Of a stretch of 64,000 nucleotides of DNA, positions 16,036 to 25,244 are shown piece after piece. The translations under genes and the position numbers were made by a program. Below the pieces are notes generated by a model that was not told where the DNA came from, ran no database searches, and saw only the letters and a program-made list of their open reading frames with translations. The stretch covers positions 4,092,001 through 4,156,000 of the forward strand of contig NZ_OCSR01000001.1 of assembly GCF_900230185.1 (NCBI RefSeq), given 5' to 3'. This DNA is from Burkholderia sp. OK233 (lineage in GTDB: Bacteria; Pseudomonadota; Gammaproteobacteria; Burkholderiales; Burkholderiaceae). Within the stretch, counting starts at the first letter, position 1, and every line of letters begins with the position of its first letter.

Positions 16036-16929
16036 ATGCTCGACTATGCGTTGCTCGACGCGCTGGCCGCCGTGGTGCGGCACGGCTCGTTCGACCGTGC
16101 GGCCAGCGAACTGAACGTGACGCCCTCAGCCGTCTCCCAGCGGGTCAAGCTGCTGGAGGAACGGGTGGGCAGTGTGCTCGTCAAGCGCGGCCAGCCGTGT
16201 GTCGCGACCACCTCGGGGGCGCTGCTGTGCCGCCATACCGAACGCGTGCTGTTGCTGGAAGCGGAGCTGACCGGCCGGCTGCCGGCCCTGCCCGGCGCGC
16301 TGGTCGAACCGTGGCCGGCGCTGCGCGTGGCCGTCAACGACGACAGCGTGGGCACCTGGTTCATCGACGCGGTGGCTCAGTTCTGTGTGGAACGGGAGAT
16401 GCTGCTCGATCTGGTGATCGACGACCAGGACCACACCGCGCAGCGGATTCGCGACGGCAGCGTGCAAGGCGCGGTCACCACGCAGGCAGAGCCGGTGCAA
16501 GGCTGCCGCTCGACCCGCCTCGGGCGGATGCGCTATCTGGCGGTATGCACGCCGGCGTTTCGCGAGCGCCATTTTGCCGACGGCGTCACGCGCGAGTCGT
16601 TACGGCGCGCGCCGTGCGTCGATTTCAACCCGAAGGATCAGTTGCAGAAGCGCTTCATGCGCCGCATCACGCGGGCGGACCTGGATCCGCCGTTGCACTG
16701 GATTCCGCACGTCGCCGGTTTTTTGCGCGCCTGCGTGACGGGAATGGGCTGGGGCATGTGTCCCGAACGGATGATCGCGCCGCATCTGGCCAGCGGCGAG
16801 TTGGTCGACGTTGCGCCCGGCAAGCATATCGATGTGGATCTGTACTGGCAGAGTTGGCGCCTGTCGATCGGCTGGCTCGACGATTTCGGCGCGGTGCTAC
16901 GCAAGCGGGCGACGGAGTTTCTCGATTAA
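16036..16929 (+). CDS. argP: LysR-family regulator ArgP (LysG/IciA-type)
   Basis: Predicted 297 residues. The N-terminal winged helix-turn-helix (about 2-60) opens LDYALLDALAAVVRHGSFDRAA with SAVSQRVKLLEERVG, very close to ArgP/LysG. The C-terminal effector domain contains DDQDHTAQRIRDG and VDFNPKDQLQKRF, also typical of the family, which senses lysine or arginine and activates the exporter gene. It is divergent from argO. An aagga ribosome-binding sequence precedes the start. Confidence 0.9.
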   Translation: MLDYALLDALAAVVRHGSFDRAASELNVTPSAVSQRVKLLEERVGSVLVKRGQPCVATTSGALLCRHTERVLLLEAELTGRLPALPGALVEPWPALRVAVNDDSVGTWFIDAVAQFCVEREMLLDLVIDDQDHTAQRIRDGSVQGAVTTQAEPVQGCRSTRLGRMRYLAVCTPAFRERHFADGVTRESLRRAPCVDFNPKDQLQKRFMRRITRADLDPPLHWIPHVAGFLRACVTGMGWGMCPERMIAPHLASGELVDVAPGKHIDVDLYWQSWRLSIGWLDDFGAVLRKRATEFLD

Positions 16930-16934
16930 GCGTC

Positions 16935-16976
16935 GCGCGGGCGGCGTTTTCTGAATCTGAAAGACGCCGCCCGCGC
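16935..16976. terminator. Bidirectional hairpin between convergent argP and ndh
   Basis: A 13-bp perfect stem (16935-16947 with 16964-16976) and 16-base loop lie in the 56 bases between the two convergent stop codons. There is no strong T-run on either side (only tttt inside the loop), so it may act as a weak or Rho-assisted terminator. Confidence 0.55.
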
Positions 16977-16985
16977 TTGCCAATT

Positions 16986-18377
16986 TCAATGCAGCCGGAT
17001 CACCGGATGCACGCGTCGGCGCAACCAGTGGCTCGCCGAATCGAGCGCCATGCGTGCGAAGCCCGTCAATGTCATCACGTGACGGCGATAGATGAGCTTG
17101 TAGACCACGGTGGCGAGCCAGCCGTCGACGAACACCGGCTGCGTCAGCAAGCTGTTGCTCAGGCTGCCGATCGTGCCTTCGCGGCCGAAGCCGACCAAGG
17201 TGCCGGCGTCGCGATAGACGAACTCCGGCAAGGGTTCTCCCCCGATTCTGCACTTCAGCGCACGCGCCAGAAACAGCGCCTGCTGGTGCGCGACTTGCGC
17301 GCGCGGGGCCAGAAACGCGTCCGCGGTTTCAGACGACGGGCAGGCCGCGCAGTCACCGAGTCCGAATATATTCGCGTCGTTCGTGCATTGCAGCGTGCGG
17401 TTCACCTGCACCTGTGCGTTGCGATTCACCGCGATGCCGTCCAGCGTGCGCAACACCGGCGGCCCCGCGATACCGGCGGTCCAGATCGCGATGTCGCTGG
17501 CGAGCGGCGCGCCTTCATTCGTCAGCACGGCGTCGGCGCGCACTTCGGTGACGCGCGTGGCGTTCAACACGTCGACACCGAGACTGCCGAGCATCTTTTG
17601 CGCACGCGCCGATATCGTTTCGGACAGTGCAGGCAGCACACGCTCACTGCTTTCGATCAGACGGATGCGGAAGTCGCGCACGGGGTCGAGTGAAAACGGG
17701 CTATAGCGGTTCAGCAGGCGCACCGTATCGCGCAACGCAGCGGCGAGTTCAACGCCTGTCGCTCCAGCACCGATGATGTTGATCGACACCGGCGTGTCCG
17801 CCTGCGCGGTCCGTGCGCGGCGCGCATGGTTCGCACGCAGGCAGGCGTCGAGCAGCTTGCGGCGAAATGCTTCCGCATGTGCGACCGATTCGAGCGGCAA
17901 CGCGTGTTCGGCCGCGCCGGGCACGCCGAAATATTGTGTGACGCTGCCCATGGCCAGCACCAGCGTATCGAATGCAAGCTGCCGTAACGGCAGGATTTCG
18001 CGGCCGTCGGCGTCGTAGAGCGCATTCAGCGTGATGTGCCGGTTCGTACGATCGAGCGCGGCGAGTTCGCCCTGTTCGAATTCGAAGCCGTGCCGTTGCG
18101 CCTGCACCGCGTACTGCAGTTGATGCGTGGCCGGATCGAGCTGGCCCGACGCAGCTTCATGCAGCAAGGGCTTCCAGAAATGCGTCGGCCAGCGATCCAC
18201 CAGCACGATCTGCGCGAGACCGGCGCGCCCCAGCGTTTCCGACAGCCGCGTGGCGAGCCCAAGGCCGCCGACTCCGCCGCCGACGATCACGACGCGATGC
18301 GCCGCCGCTTGTGCCACTTGCTGCCGTTGCTGTCTGCGTTGCGCGGTAGAGGCTCCCTGCTGATCGATTGCGGCCAT
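16986..18377 (-). CDS. ndh: Type II NADH dehydrogenase (NDH-2 family FAD oxidoreductase)
   Basis: Predicted 463 residues. Two dinucleotide-binding folds are visible: VVIVGGGVGGLGLA near 28-41 for FAD and INIIGAGATGVELA near 195-208 for NADH, with the NDH-2 features WKPLLHEAASG near 68 and LAMGSVTQYFGVPG near 140. A C-terminal amphipathic region near 400-460 would bind the membrane. NDH-2 transfers electrons from NADH to quinone without pumping protons. The extra 25 residues at the N-terminus before the first fold are Gln-rich. It is divergent from a CbbR-like LysR gene, which may control it. Confidence 0.88.
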   Translation of the reverse strand: MAAIDQQGASTAQRRQQRQQVAQAAAHRVVIVGGGVGGLGLATRLSETLGRAGLAQIVLVDRWPTHFWKPLLHEAASGQLDPATHQLQYAVQAQRHGFEFEQGELAALDRTNRHITLNALYDADGREILPLRQLAFDTLVLAMGSVTQYFGVPGAAEHALPLESVAHAEAFRRKLLDACLRANHARRARTAQADTPVSINIIGAGATGVELAAALRDTVRLLNRYSPFSLDPVRDFRIRLIESSERVLPALSETISARAQKMLGSLGVDVLNATRVTEVRADAVLTNEGAPLASDIAIWTAGIAGPPVLRTLDGIAVNRNAQVQVNRTLQCTNDANIFGLGDCAACPSSETADAFLAPRAQVAHQQALFLARALKCRIGGEPLPEFVYRDAGTLVGFGREGTIGSLSNSLLTQPVFVDGWLATVVYKLIYRRHVMTLTGFARMALDSASHWLRRRVHPVIRLH

Positions 18378-18532
18378 GATCCGTATCCTCCTGAAGTTAT
18401 CTGTGCTGAGCCGGTGAAGGCGTTCCGGGGCTATACCGGGTATTCACCGGCCTGATCTGTCAGGGCCAGTATAGAATCGGCTGAAACCGCAGCACAATTT
18501 AATGTTTCTGCACAACATATAGGTTTTCACTT

Positions 18533-19504
18533 ATGTTAAAAGCCGCCACGTTTCGTCAATTGAAAGCCTTGCATACGGTCGCGAAGCTCGGCAGCGTGTC
18601 ACGCGCGGCCGAAGAATTGAAGCTCACGCAGCCGGCGGTGTCGCTTCAGGTGCGCCTGCTCGAAGAGGCCGCGGGCGCGCCGCTGCTGCAGCGGGTGGGC
18701 CGTGGCGTGCAGTTGACCGCGGCGGGCGAAATCCTCGCGCGCTATGCGCTGGAAATCCTCGATCTATGGAACGGCGCTGCGGATGATCTCGCCGCCTTGC
18801 ATGGCGAGCAGGGCGGCACACTGCGCATTGGCGCGATCACGACCGCCGAATATCTGATCCCGCCTTTTCTGGTGCGCTTCACGGAATCGCGTCCACAAGT
18901 GAAGGTGCAATTCAAGGTTGGCAATCGCGCCGACATCATCCGCATGCTGGCCACGCACGAGATCGATCTTGCGGTGATGGGCAGCGCGCCACGCGAATTG
19001 CGCACGGTGGCTACCGCCTTCGCCAAGCATCCGATGGCGTTCGTCGCCTCGCCGGCCCATGCTCTGATGAAGAAAAAGCGCCTGTCGTTGGACGATCTGC
19101 AAACCGCGAATCTGTTCGTGCGGGAGCGGGGCTCGGGCACGCGCTCGACGGTTGAGAATCTGTTTCGGCTCGCCGGCCACAAGCTGCATATCGGCTCCGA
19201 ACTGTCGAGCAACGAGGCGATCAAACAACTGGTCGAAGCGGGCTTGGGTATCGCGTTTCTGTCGCTGCATGCATGCTCGCTGGAATTTCAGGCGGGCTTG
19301 CTGGCGTTGCTGCCCTTGCCCGCCAATCCGATCGAGCGTGATTGGTACGTGATGCACGTGTCCGATAAACGTCTGCCGCATGTCGCAGGGTTGTTCCGCG
19401 ATTTTCTGATCGAGCACGGCATGTCCGGAGCGGTGCCGGTGCCGCTCCCGACTGTTGCCGCGGCGAAACGGCGCCGTCAGGCGCGTGAGTCAAGCGCGGT
19501 TTGA
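18533..19504 (+). CDS. LysR-family regulator, CbbR-like
   Basis: Predicted 323 residues. Winged helix-turn-helix at about 5-64 (FRQLKALHTVAKLGSVSRAA, TQPAVSLQVRLLEE), followed by a CbbR-type effector domain (LRIGAITTAEYLIPPFL, VKVQFKVGNRADI, FVRERGSGTRSTVE, SNEAIKQLVEAGLGIAFLSLH). No cbb genes are near, so the name reflects the subfamily only. It is divergent from ndh, with 155 bases between starts, and ends in a clear terminator. The C-terminal 20 residues are basic and unlike the rest of the family. Confidence 0.87.
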   Translation: MLKAATFRQLKALHTVAKLGSVSRAAEELKLTQPAVSLQVRLLEEAAGAPLLQRVGRGVQLTAAGEILARYALEILDLWNGAADDLAALHGEQGGTLRIGAITTAEYLIPPFLVRFTESRPQVKVQFKVGNRADIIRMLATHEIDLAVMGSAPRELRTVATAFAKHPMAFVASPAHALMKKKRLSLDDLQTANLFVRERGSGTRSTVENLFRLAGHKLHIGSELSSNEAIKQLVEAGLGIAFLSLHACSLEFQAGLLALLPLPANPIERDWYVMHVSDKRLPHVAGLFRDFLIEHGMSGAVPVPLPTVAAAKRRRQARESSAV

Positions 19505-19619
19505 GGCGCGGATTCTCGCTATTCGCTTCGACGTTTGCTTTCCATCAGACCCGAACGAGGTCCTCAGGCGGCCTTTGCTTGCATCCGTAAAGCCTTATAG
19601 GACGGGCGTTTCAAGTTAC

Positions 19620-19661
19620 ATCGCCCGCGATCGAAGTAAAGGTTGGGCGGGCGATATTTTT
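19620..19661 (+). terminator. Rho-independent terminator after the CbbR-like gene
   Basis: atcgcccgc (19620-19628) pairs with gcgggcgat (19647-19655), a 9-bp perfect stem, immediately followed by ATTTTT. It separates the regulator from the permease gene downstream. Confidence 0.75.
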
Positions 19662-19771
19662 GCCCGCGCCGATTGTCTTTACAGTGACGCCCAGACATCC
19701 GAGAAAAGTGGACGCCGCATCCTCGTGGCGAGCCATTGTGATTGACCTGGCCGTTACAGGAGTTGGAGACA

Positions 19772-21382
19772 ATGAGCAGCAACAGCATCACCCAAGTCGA
19801 AACATTCGGTTTTGAACGCATTCCGGATCGTTCGCGTTATGCGCGGCCGATCGATCTGTTCCGCTTGCTGTTCGGCGGTTGCAATACCTTTTCCACCTCG
19901 GTGCTCGGCAGTTTTCCGGTGCTGCTCGGTCTGTCGTTCAAGGCGGGTGTTTATTCGATCGTGCTTGGCGTGGTGATCGGTTCGTGCATCCTCGCGCCAA
20001 TGGGCCTGTTCGGTCCGCGCAACGGCACGAGCGATCCGGTTTCGTCGGGTGCGCATTTCGGTATTCATGGCCGGATCGTCGGCTCTTTTCTGGCGGTGTT
20101 GACCGCCATCGCGTTCTTCTCGCTGGCGGTGTGGAGTTCGGGCGACGCGCTCGTGGGCGGCGCGAATCATCTGCTCGGCCTGCCGGTCAACTGGATGACG
20201 CTGAGCGTCGCGTACGGCCTTTTTGCGGTGCTGGTGCTGACCGTTTGCGTCTACGGTTTCCGCTTCATGCTGTGGGTCAACAAGATCGCCGTGTGGGCGG
20301 CGAGTCTGCTGTTCGTGGTCGGCATCGTGGCGTTCGCCGGGCCGTTCAATAGCGCGTACGCCGGCAAGGTGGCACTCGGCTCGGTGGGCTTCTGGCCGGC
20401 GTTCGTGAGCGCCGTGCTGGTTGCGATGAGCAATCCGGTATCGTTCGCCTGCACGCTCGGCGACTGGGCCCGCTATATTCCGCAGAACACGCCGAAGAAG
20501 CGCACGATCCTCGCTGTGATGCTCGCGCAACTGGCCACCTTCGTGCCGTTCTTCTTCGGTCTTGCTACCGCGACGATCATCGCGAGCAAGGCGCCGGATT
20601 TCATCGCATCGAATAACTACGTGGGCGGTCTGCTGGCGATCTCGCCGAACTGGTTCTTTCTGCCGGTGTGCCTGATCGCGATCATTGGTGGCATGTCGAC
20701 GGGCACCACCGCGCTGTACGGCACCGGGCTCGATATGTCGAGCATGTTTCCGAAGTGTCTGAACCGTGTGCGCGCCACGTTGCTGATCGGCAGCCTCGCC
20801 ATCGGCTTCATCTTTCTTGGCCGTTTCGCGTTCAATCTGGTCGAAAGCGTGTCGACCTTCTCGGTGCTGATCAACGTCTGCAGTTGCCCGTGGATGGTGA
20901 TCATGATCATCGGCTTCGTGACGCGGCGCGGTTTCTATCTGTCCGACGATCTGCAGGTGTTCAATCGCGGCGGCCGTGGCGGTCACTACTGGTTCAAGCA
21001 CGGCTGGAACTGGCGCGCAATGGGCGCGTGGATTCCGAGCGCGGTGATCGGCCTGTGCTTCGTCAATCTGCCGGATCAGTTCGTGGGTCCGCTCGGGCAG
21101 CTCGCCGGAGGTCTCGACATCAGCATGCCGGTTTCGCTGACGCTGGCCTGTGCGCTGTATATCGCGCTGCTGCAGTGCTTTCCTGAACCGGATGGCGTGT
21201 ATGGGCCGCTTGGCCGCCGTTGGTTGCGTAGCGGTTTGCAGCGCAATGTGATCGTGCATCCGGTGGTGCCGGCGACTAAGCTTAAGGCGGGCGGGGCGCA
21301 AACGAAGACGCAACCGCAACCGCAGCAGCGTGTCGCGCAACGTGAACGCGAAGAAGCGCTGGACACGCAGGACGCGGGTTGA
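19772..21382 (+). CDS. NCS1-family permease (purine-cytosine permease-like)
   Basis: Predicted 536 residues with about 12 membrane helices. The start has ggag five bases upstream. N-terminal FGFERIPDRSRYARPIDLFRLLFGG and internal SNPVSFACTLGDWARYIP are typical of NCS1 nucleobase/cation symporters, in the branch annotated as purine-cytosine permease. The C-terminal 40 residues are hydrophilic, Gln-rich low complexity. The gene is followed on the same strand by an FAD-dependent amine-type oxidoreductase, so the real substrate may be an amine or hydantoin-like compound instead of a nucleobase. Confidence 0.83.
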   Translation: MSSNSITQVETFGFERIPDRSRYARPIDLFRLLFGGCNTFSTSVLGSFPVLLGLSFKAGVYSIVLGVVIGSCILAPMGLFGPRNGTSDPVSSGAHFGIHGRIVGSFLAVLTAIAFFSLAVWSSGDALVGGANHLLGLPVNWMTLSVAYGLFAVLVLTVCVYGFRFMLWVNKIAVWAASLLFVVGIVAFAGPFNSAYAGKVALGSVGFWPAFVSAVLVAMSNPVSFACTLGDWARYIPQNTPKKRTILAVMLAQLATFVPFFFGLATATIIASKAPDFIASNNYVGGLLAISPNWFFLPVCLIAIIGGMSTGTTALYGTGLDMSSMFPKCLNRVRATLLIGSLAIGFIFLGRFAFNLVESVSTFSVLINVCSCPWMVIMIIGFVTRRGFYLSDDLQVFNRGGRGGHYWFKHGWNWRAMGAWIPSAVIGLCFVNLPDQFVGPLGQLAGGLDISMPVSLTLACALYIALLQCFPEPDGVYGPLGRRWLRSGLQRNVIVHPVVPATKLKAGGAQTKTQPQPQQRVAQREREEALDTQDAG

Positions 21383-21540
21383 ATCGTGCGGTTCGAGGCG
21401 CTCAGGGCAGGCGCAGTCAGACTGCGACGAGGGCAGCATCGAGGTGGCATTAAAAGCTGCGTCGAAGCGCCACCAAGGCCGCACCGAAGCAACAGTCGCG
21501 CAGTAAATGCAATGGTATTCAAGTTGAGTAGGCAAACAAA

Positions 21541-22932
21541 ATGAGCGAGTCAGTAAAGCGCGCGTTTGAAGGTGTAAAGCTGTTTCCGTTCTGGCTGGAC
21601 AATTCGCGCGCACCGGCTGTCGAACGGGAATTGATCGGTCCGACTTCGGCGGATCTGGTGATCGTTGGCGGTGGGTTCACCGGTTTATGGGCCGCGATTC
21701 AGGCGAAAGAAGCAGACCCCTCGCTCGACGTCGTGCTCGTCGAAGCGGGGAAGGTGGCCTACGGTGCATCGGGCCGTCCGGGTGGGATCATTTCCACGTC
21801 GGTGATGCACGGTCTGCCGAATGCGACGCGGGTCTTTCCGCAGGACCTCGACGTGCTGGAAAAGCTGGGCCAGGAGAATCTCGACGGTTTCAAGGAATCG
21901 TTGACGCGTTACGGCATTGAAGCGGACGTCGAATGGAATGGCGAGATGACGGTCGCCGTCGATCCGGGGCACCTCGATCATCTCAAAGGCGATTACGAGC
22001 TGCACGTAGCCCACGGGCATGATGTCGTTTTGCTCGACAGCAAAGGCGCACGCGAACAACTCGATTCACCGCTCTTCGCAGGCGCGATGTGGTCGCGCAA
22101 TCGCAGCGGCACGATTCATCCGGCAAAACTCGCGTGGGGCCTGAAGGCCGCTGCGCTGAAACTCGGTGTGCGTTTGCACGAACACTCGCCGATCACGGGC
22201 ATGGAAGATATCGGCGCGACGATGATCGTGCATACGCAGGCGGGCAGTATCGAAACGCCACGCGTGCTGCTCGGCACCGGCACCGCAGACGTGGGCGTGA
22301 CCGACATCAGGCGCCGCGTGATGCAGGTGCGTGATCACATCATCGCGACCGCGCCTTTGAGCGACGAGCAGATGGCGCGCATCGGCTGGAACAATCGCCA
22401 GGGCATCTACGATACGCGTACGCAGCTCAATTATTTCCGTCTCACCAAAGACAACCGGATCATCTTCGGCGGCCGTGTGAGTTATCACTTCGGCGGCGAT
22501 CCGAATCCTGCCGCGGATCGTGATGAGAGCACATACTACAAGCTCGCCGAAGCGTTCTACCGTACGTTTCCGCAGTTGGACGACGTGCGCTTCACCCATG
22601 CGTGGGGCGGCCCGATCGACTACTGCTCGCGCGGCGCGGTGTTCGCGCGCCGCTATCACGGCGGCAAGAGCGTGTTCGTCGCGGGCTATACGGGTTTCGG
22701 CGTGGCGGGCAGCCGCTTCGGTGCGAAGATGGGCCTCGACATGCTGTGGAATCGCGAGACGCTGATTACGTCGTTGGATATTTCGCGCAAAGGGCCGTCG
22801 TACATTCCGCCGGAACCGCTGCGCTGGATCGCCGCGAAGATTACCTTCAACGCGTTCGACGGCGCCGACGATCGCGGCGGCTGGCGGCGTCTCTGGATCA
22901 ATTCGATCAAGGCGCTGGGCTTCCCGATGTAG
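21541..22932 (+). CDS. FAD-dependent oxidoreductase, DAO family (PuuB-like)
   Basis: Predicted 463 residues with the FAD-binding ADLVIVGGGFTGLWAA fold near 38-53, the AYGASGRPGG segment near 77 typical of gamma-glutamylputrescine/glycine-type oxidases, and a C-terminal VAGYTGFGVAGSRFGAKMGLD. This family oxidises secondary or primary amines to imines/aldehydes with oxygen or an electron acceptor. Flanking permease and aldehyde dehydrogenase genes fit import, amine oxidation, then aldehyde oxidation. The exact substrate is not visible. Confidence 0.85.
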   Translation: MSESVKRAFEGVKLFPFWLDNSRAPAVERELIGPTSADLVIVGGGFTGLWAAIQAKEADPSLDVVLVEAGKVAYGASGRPGGIISTSVMHGLPNATRVFPQDLDVLEKLGQENLDGFKESLTRYGIEADVEWNGEMTVAVDPGHLDHLKGDYELHVAHGHDVVLLDSKGAREQLDSPLFAGAMWSRNRSGTIHPAKLAWGLKAAALKLGVRLHEHSPITGMEDIGATMIVHTQAGSIETPRVLLGTGTADVGVTDIRRRVMQVRDHIIATAPLSDEQMARIGWNNRQGIYDTRTQLNYFRLTKDNRIIFGGRVSYHFGGDPNPAADRDESTYYKLAEAFYRTFPQLDDVRFTHAWGGPIDYCSRGAVFARRYHGGKSVFVAGYTGFGVAGSRFGAKMGLDMLWNRETLITSLDISRKGPSYIPPEPLRWIAAKITFNAFDGADDRGGWRRLWINSIKALGFPM

Positions 22933-23000
22933 TTGCCGTTTGTAGTTGCTGCGGTAGCGGTCGATGTGTCTGGCGGTTTTTTATTGATTGCCGCCAGAAT

Positions 23001-23042
23001 AAAAAAACCGCACCTTAAGGGGGACCGCACCTTAAGGTGCGG
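23001..23042 (-). terminator. Rho-independent terminator of the cupin gene
   Basis: Read on the minus strand, ccgcaccttaa pairs with ttaaggtgcgg and is followed by seven T residues. The upstream arm is itself an 18-bp perfect palindrome (23025-23042), so two alternative hairpins are possible. A partial second copy of the arm (23008-23020) produced the arrangement. Confidence 0.75.
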
Positions 23043-23084
23043 GAGTGCGGTTCTAGTTGAAGCAACGGTGCAATGCAGGTTGAA

Positions 23085-23456
23085 TCAACCGCAGTACACG
23101 ATGCTGTACTTCTTGGTCGCCACCGGCATGTGCCACGTGCCCGAGAAGCCCTTGTGCAGGATGAAGGCGTCGCCGGCGGCATAGCGTTCGCTGCGGCCGT
23201 CGTCGCTGGTGATGACGACTTCGCCTTCGATCAGCACGCAGACTTCGTGGATTGGCAGGTCGGCCAGCTTCAGCGTGCCCGCATCGCATTGCCATACGCC
23301 GGCGGACAGCATGTTGCTCGCGTCGGAGAAGGCGTTGAGGGCGTGCGGTGCCTTGGCGCCTTCGAGAATGACGTCGGCGGGATCGTGCAGGGCGGGGTTC
23401 AGGCCGGAAGCGCCGGGGCCTTTAGCGTCGATGCGGGTGAAAGTGATGGTGCTCAT
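23085..23456 (-). CDS. Small cupin-domain protein
   Basis: Predicted 123 residues from ATG at 23456. A single cupin barrel is visible: GVWQCDAGTLKL, EVCVLIEGEVVITSDDG, AAGDAFILHKGFSGTWHM, close to the Cupin_3 (EutQ/DUF861) type. The usual metal-binding His set is incomplete, as in many DUF861 proteins. The frame stays open far upstream through the ALDH gene, but that is antisense and has no ribosome site. Divergent from an aldehyde dehydrogenase and near an amine oxidase, it probably belongs to the same catabolic set; a sensor or ureidoglycolate-lyase-like role is possible. Confidence 0.8.
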   Translation of the reverse strand: MSTITFTRIDAKGPGASGLNPALHDPADVILEGAKAPHALNAFSDASNMLSAGVWQCDAGTLKLADLPIHEVCVLIEGEVVITSDDGRSERYAAGDAFILHKGFSGTWHMPVATKKYSIVYCG

Positions 23457-23678
23457 GTGTCTCTCCTGGTTAATGTGATCGAAGACGAGTGATTCGAAGA
23501 CGAGGGATTCGATGACGGAATCGAAGCAGAACCGGAGTCTGAGCCAAAGCTGCGTAGCGATGAATTTCGATTTGAAGACATTCAGATTGAGCGGCGTCGA
23601 TGTAAAGCATTCGATACCGCTCCCGGGCGCTTTGCCGGCCCAAGGTCTGACCCAACCATTCATGTAAAGGACAAGCCC

Positions 23679-25115
23679 ATGCAACACGCCAAACAGTTTT
23701 ATATCGACGGTCAATGGGTCGACCCGCAAGACGCGGCCAAGGCCGCCACGCTCGACGTGATCGATCCGTCCACGGCCACTGCGTTCGCGCAGATTTCGCT
23801 CGGCAGCGCGGCCGATGTCGATCGCGCCGTGGCCGCGGCGAAGCGTGCCTTTCCGGCCTACAGCGAGACGACGATCGCGCAGCGAATCGATCTGTTGCAA
23901 GCGATTCTCGACGTCTACCGCAAGCGCTACGACGACATGGTGCATGCGATCAGCCGCGAGATGGGCGCGCCGCTGCAATATGCGAACGACGCGCAGGCGT
24001 GGACCGGCGTCGCGCATCTGGAGACGATGATCCGCACGCTCGACACGTTCGAATTCGAGTACGTGAAGAGCAGCATTCTGATCCGCAAGGAAGCGGTCGG
24101 CGTGTGCGGGCTGATTACGCCGTGGAACTGGCCGGCCTTGCAGATCGCCACCAAGGTCGTGCCCGCGCTCGCGGCCGGCTGCACGATGGTGCTCAAGCCC
24201 TCGGAACTGGCGCCGCTCTCCGGCATCATCTTCGCCGAGATCCTCGATGAAGCGGGCGTGCCGGCCGGCGTGTTCAACCTCGTCAACGGCGAAGGCGCGA
24301 CGGTGGGCGACGCGATGTCGCGTCATCCGGACATCGACATGATGTCGTTCACCGGTTCGACGCGTGCGGGCGTGCAGGTCGCCAAGGCCGCGGCGGATAC
24401 GGTCAAGCGCGTGCATCAGGAACTGGGCGGCAAATCGGCCAACCTGATTCTCGAAGATGCCGATCTGAAACAGGCTGTGATGCGCGGCGCCCGTGCGTGT
24501 TTCGACAACAGCGGCCAGTCGTGCGATGCGCCCACCCGCATGTTCGTGCCGCGCGCGCGCCTCGCCGAGGCATTGACGTACGCGAAGGAAGCGGCTGAAG
24601 CCCTGGTCGTCGGTCCCGCGGATGCGCAGGGCATCGATCTCGGGCCGGTCATCAGCGAGCAGCAGTTCGACAAGATCCAGCGGCTGATCGGCGTGGGCGT
24701 TGAGGAGGGCGCCACGCTGGTGGCCGGCGGCCCGGGCCGTCCCGAAGGATTGAAGGATGGTTACTTCGTGCGCCCGACGGTGTTCGGCAACGTCACGCCG
24801 ACCATGACGATCGCGCGCGAAGAGATTTTCGGGCCGGTGCTGTCGATTCTCGGCTACGACTCCGAAGACCAGGCGATCGCGATGGCCAACGACAGTCTCT
24901 ACGGTCTCGCCGGCTATGTGCAATCCGCCTCGATCGAGCATGCGCACGCCGTGGCGAAGCGCCTGCGTACCGGCACGATCTATCTGAACTACGCGGACTA
25001 CAACCCCGATGCGCCGTTCGGCGGCTTCAAGCAATCGGGCAATGGCCGCGAGTACGGCGAATTTGGTCTCGAGGACTTTCTGGAGATCAAGGGCGTGGTG
25101 GGCTACGCGAACTGA
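23679..25115 (+). CDS. NAD(P)-dependent aldehyde dehydrogenase
   Basis: Predicted 478 residues, normal for the superfamily. Catalytic features are all present: TPWNWP with N150, FTGSTRAG near 224-231, ELGGKSAN with general base E248, GQSCDAPTR with nucleophile C282, and EEIFGPVL near 384. It oxidises an aldehyde to the acid in the cytoplasm. It lies beyond the cupin gene, in the same neighbourhood as the NCS1 permease and FAD oxidoreductase, so it may take the aldehyde made by that enzyme. Its divergent start region (23457-23678) is shared with the cupin. Confidence 0.9.
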   Translation: MQHAKQFYIDGQWVDPQDAAKAATLDVIDPSTATAFAQISLGSAADVDRAVAAAKRAFPAYSETTIAQRIDLLQAILDVYRKRYDDMVHAISREMGAPLQYANDAQAWTGVAHLETMIRTLDTFEFEYVKSSILIRKEAVGVCGLITPWNWPALQIATKVVPALAAGCTMVLKPSELAPLSGIIFAEILDEAGVPAGVFNLVNGEGATVGDAMSRHPDIDMMSFTGSTRAGVQVAKAAADTVKRVHQELGGKSANLILEDADLKQAVMRGARACFDNSGQSCDAPTRMFVPRARLAEALTYAKEAAEALVVGPADAQGIDLGPVISEQQFDKIQRLIGVGVEEGATLVAGGPGRPEGLKDGYFVRPTVFGNVTPTMTIAREEIFGPVLSILGYDSEDQAIAMANDSLYGLAGYVQSASIEHAHAVAKRLRTGTIYLNYADYNPDAPFGGFKQSGNGREYGEFGLEDFLEIKGVVGYAN

Positions 25116-25205
25116 AGCTGCGTGACGGCCGGTCGGTGAGGGACCTCACCGCACCGGCAGTTTTCCGATGGCCGTTCCAATCCGCGAACGCCGTTTGCGG
25201 GCGTC

Positions 25206-25211
25206 TATAAT
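25206..25211 (+). promoter_or_regulatory. Candidate -10 box of the small lipoprotein gene
   Basis: A perfect TATAAT lies 33 bases upstream of the GTG start at 25245. No good -35 stands 16-18 bases before it, so only the -10 element is claimed. Confidence 0.45.
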
Positions 25212-25244
25212 CTTTGCCGGAATTCGCCATCGGATCTTGAACCT

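Noticed and set aside
19754..21613. 619-codon minus-strand open frame
   Set aside because: Antisense to the NCS1 permease, whose membrane helices and motifs are convincing.
23457..25034. Upstream extension of the cupin frame to 649 codons
   Set aside because: The extension is antisense to the aldehyde dehydrogenase; the cupin domain starts exactly at ATG 23456.
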